Source: Bradyrhizobium sp. sGM-13 (GTDB taxonomy: Bacteria > Pseudomonadota > Alphaproteobacteria > Rhizobiales > Xanthobacteraceae). From it: a DNA stretch of 34,100 bases. Location of the stretch: contig NZ_JAGWDK010000043.1 of assembly GCF_018398875.1 (NCBI RefSeq), forward strand, positions 1 to 34,100, given 5' to 3'. Of the stretch, positions 32,796 to 34,100 are shown one piece after another. The notes beneath the pieces were generated by a model. It was not told the DNA's origin, searched no databases, and was given only the letters and a program-made list of their open reading frames with translations. Position 1 is the first letter of the stretch, and each line of letters opens with the position of its first letter. The position numbers were made by a program, and so were the translations under genes.

Positions 32796-33608
32796 GGCGA
32801 AGGAGGTTAGGCTAGCCAGCAGAGCCGGCGCGGGGCCGGGAATGGGATCGGGTAGCGGCAGCGGAGTCTTGGAGAGGTCTTCGGATTTGAAGGAAACGCC
32901 GAGCGCCCGATAGTCGAAATAATCTTTGCGGCTTTTGCTGACCTCGACCGGCTTCAGCTGGCCGTTTTCCAACGTGACGTCATAGAAGTGCCACGGATTG
33001 TCGTCGAACCAGTCCTGGGGCGGGAAATGGCCCCAATTCTTACCTGGCATGCACGACCATTCCGCCCACAAACGATCGATATTGGAGTGATGCACGTAGA
33101 AGATTGGGTCGAAGCCGGCCGTCGGCGGAAAGGCCATCCCGCCGGCCACCGGCTCCTGCGGGATCGGATTTGCAGGGTCTGCGGGGTTCGGAAGCGGTGG
33201 TCTCGGGATCACGACGCCCACCAGACGATGGATGGGATCCTGAGGAAAGCTTTCCAGCCGTCCGCGAGTGCTTGAGTCCTCGTCCACTGTTCCGCCAGCC
33301 AATCCTTCTCGCTCAGTCTGTCCGAAGAATACTACGGAGTCGCGCGCCGGCGCCCAGTCGACCGCTTCAGGCGTGAGTTGGGAATACGGCAGATTGTTTC
33401 CGGACCAGTGCTCCCAATCGGTAAAATAGAGATTCCGCTGCGCATGATAGAGCGGATTCGAGTCGTCTCCGTCGAGCGGCTGGTCCAGCCTTCTCGTTCC
33501 GAACTCGCGCGGAAATCGATAGTTCTCGGGCCGAAAGTAGTCCCAGTAGGGAAGCGAGAAGCGTGGCTCCCCGGTATGGGCTCGAAGGATTCGTTCGAAA
33601 TAGTCGGT
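32796..33608 (-). pseudogene. Tyrosinase fragment fused in frame to the QatD-like tail
   Basis: Read on the minus strand from 33608, the frame contains DYFERILRAHTGEPRFSLPY, WDYFRPENYRF, DWEHWSGNNLPYSQLTPEAV and PTAGFDPIFYVHHSNIDRLW, then KDYFDYRALGVSFKSED. This is the second half of a bacterial tyrosinase (polyphenol oxidase); FYVHHSNIDRLW is the CuB signature. The CuA half is cut off at about 33608 by the IS1182-like element, so no working copper pair can form. The position of the first CuB histidine, usually in PHNxxH, reads PQDPIH. The frame runs without a stop into the nuclease tail, with the junction somewhere near 32770-32830. Tyrosinase (mepA-type) genes are known from rhizobial symbiotic replicons. 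Confidence 0.8.
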
Positions 33609-34100
33609 GTAAGCTCTACGGCGACAAGCGCGGCGACGAGATGCCCGATTGGGTGGCCGACAAGCAGAAGCGGCTTGAGAAGATCCGCGAGGCCAAGGCC
33701 GCGCTGGAGGCCGAAGCCAAGGCCGCAGCCGAGGCGGAGCGCAAGGCGCGGGCCGAAGCCGAGGAGCGCCGCATCGCCGAAGGGGGCAAAAAGAACGGCA
33801 AGACGTCCGCGCCGCCGAACACGGAGCCCGACGGCAAGGCGCAACGCAATTTCACCGACCCGGAAAGCCGCATCCTGAAGACCAAGGACGGTTACATCCA
33901 GGGCTACAACGCCCAGGCCGCGGTCGATGGTGCCCATCAGATCATCGTGGCGCAGACGCTGACCAGTTCCTCGAGCGATCAGGCGCAACTGGCGCCGTTG
34001 CTCGACGGGATCAGGGCCAATCTGGGGACCAATCCCGACGAAGTGTCGGCCGACGCCGGCTACTGCTCCGACGCCAATCTTCGCACGATCAAACGGCGGC
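33608..34100 (+). pseudogene. IS1182-like transposase fragment (runs off right edge)
   Basis: The frame starting at about 33608 is open to the right edge. It begins abruptly inside the protein (LYGDKRGDEMPDWVADKQKR), continues through an Ala/Glu-rich coiled segment and KGGKKNGK-like basic linker, then FTDPESRILKTKDGYIQGYN, AQAAVDGAHQIIVAQTLTSS and VSADAGYCSDANLRTIK. The last pieces are typical of IS1182-type DDE transposases, in which AQAAVD lies in the core and ADxGYxS holds the second Asp region. The N-terminus is missing because of the junction with the tyrosinase fragment, and the end is outside the window. Confidence 0.78.

Noticed and set aside
33332..33988. Minus-strand frame of 218 codons at the right end
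   Set aside because: It is antisense to the IS1182-like transposase and out of frame with the tyrosinase fragment; its Leu/Gly/Ala-rich repeats mirror the Ala/Glu-rich coil of the transposase.

Overview
The window looks like part of a symbiosis island, or another horizontally acquired accessory region, of a rhizobial alphaproteobacterium, most likely Bradyrhizobium or a close relative. The reasons are a Bradyrhizobium-type outer-membrane beta-barrel gene, remnants of a fixABCX nitrogen-fixation operon behind an intact-looking sigma-54 promoter, and dense IS remnants (IS630, IS5, two IS3-type, IS110, IS1182-like). Much of the DNA is decayed genes; the intact genes are islands within it.

Left block (about 0.8-8.2 kb, plus strand): an ABC-transporter ATPase remnant, then five collinear genes: an alkaline-phosphatase-superfamily phosphodiesterase, a gamma-glutamyltransferase-family enzyme, a MocR-type aminotransferase without a DNA-binding domain, a periplasmic solute-binding protein, and a 5'-nucleotidase-like protein missing several metal ligands. 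This reads as a scavenging or hydrolysis module for a phospho-organic compound. The permeases are not in the window.

Middle (8.2-17.2 kb): a broken IS5-type element, an alpha/beta hydrolase, a decayed second copy of the phosphodiesterase, a SAM methyltransferase, IS3 debris, a lytic-transglycosylase tail, and an IS110 element nested inside an IS3 element.

Phosphonate block (17.2-23.9 kb, minus strand; read from pepM): phosphoenolpyruvate mutase, a sugar-nucleotidyltransferase/cytidylyltransferase-like enzyme, a CDP-alcohol phosphatidyltransferase, a SAM methyltransferase, a decayed EamA permease, a GNAT acetyltransferase, a second MocR-type aminotransferase and a class IV aminotransferase. 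No phosphonopyruvate decarboxylase is visible. The simplest inference is PEP to phosphonopyruvate, transamination to phosphonoalanine, nucleotidyl activation, then transfer to a lipid or other alcohol, with methyl and acetyl tailoring. This is the best candidate for an undescribed system. The left block could be its uptake or turnover arm, a phosphonate analogue of the rhizopine mos/moc idea, but that link is inference.

Right block (24-34.1 kb): the fixABCX remnant with its -24/-12 promoter, a LuxR-type regulator with a complete set of acyl-homoserine-lactone contact residues and no luxI nearby, a small winged-helix-like protein, an IS630 fragment, the outer-membrane protein with a strong terminator, a broken AbiEi/AbiEii pair, a truncated sigma-like gene, an HTH-PIN two-gene module with a palindromic operator, a chimeric reading frame joining a tyrosinase fragment to the tail of a QatD-like TatD nuclease, and an IS1182-like transposase running off the right edge.
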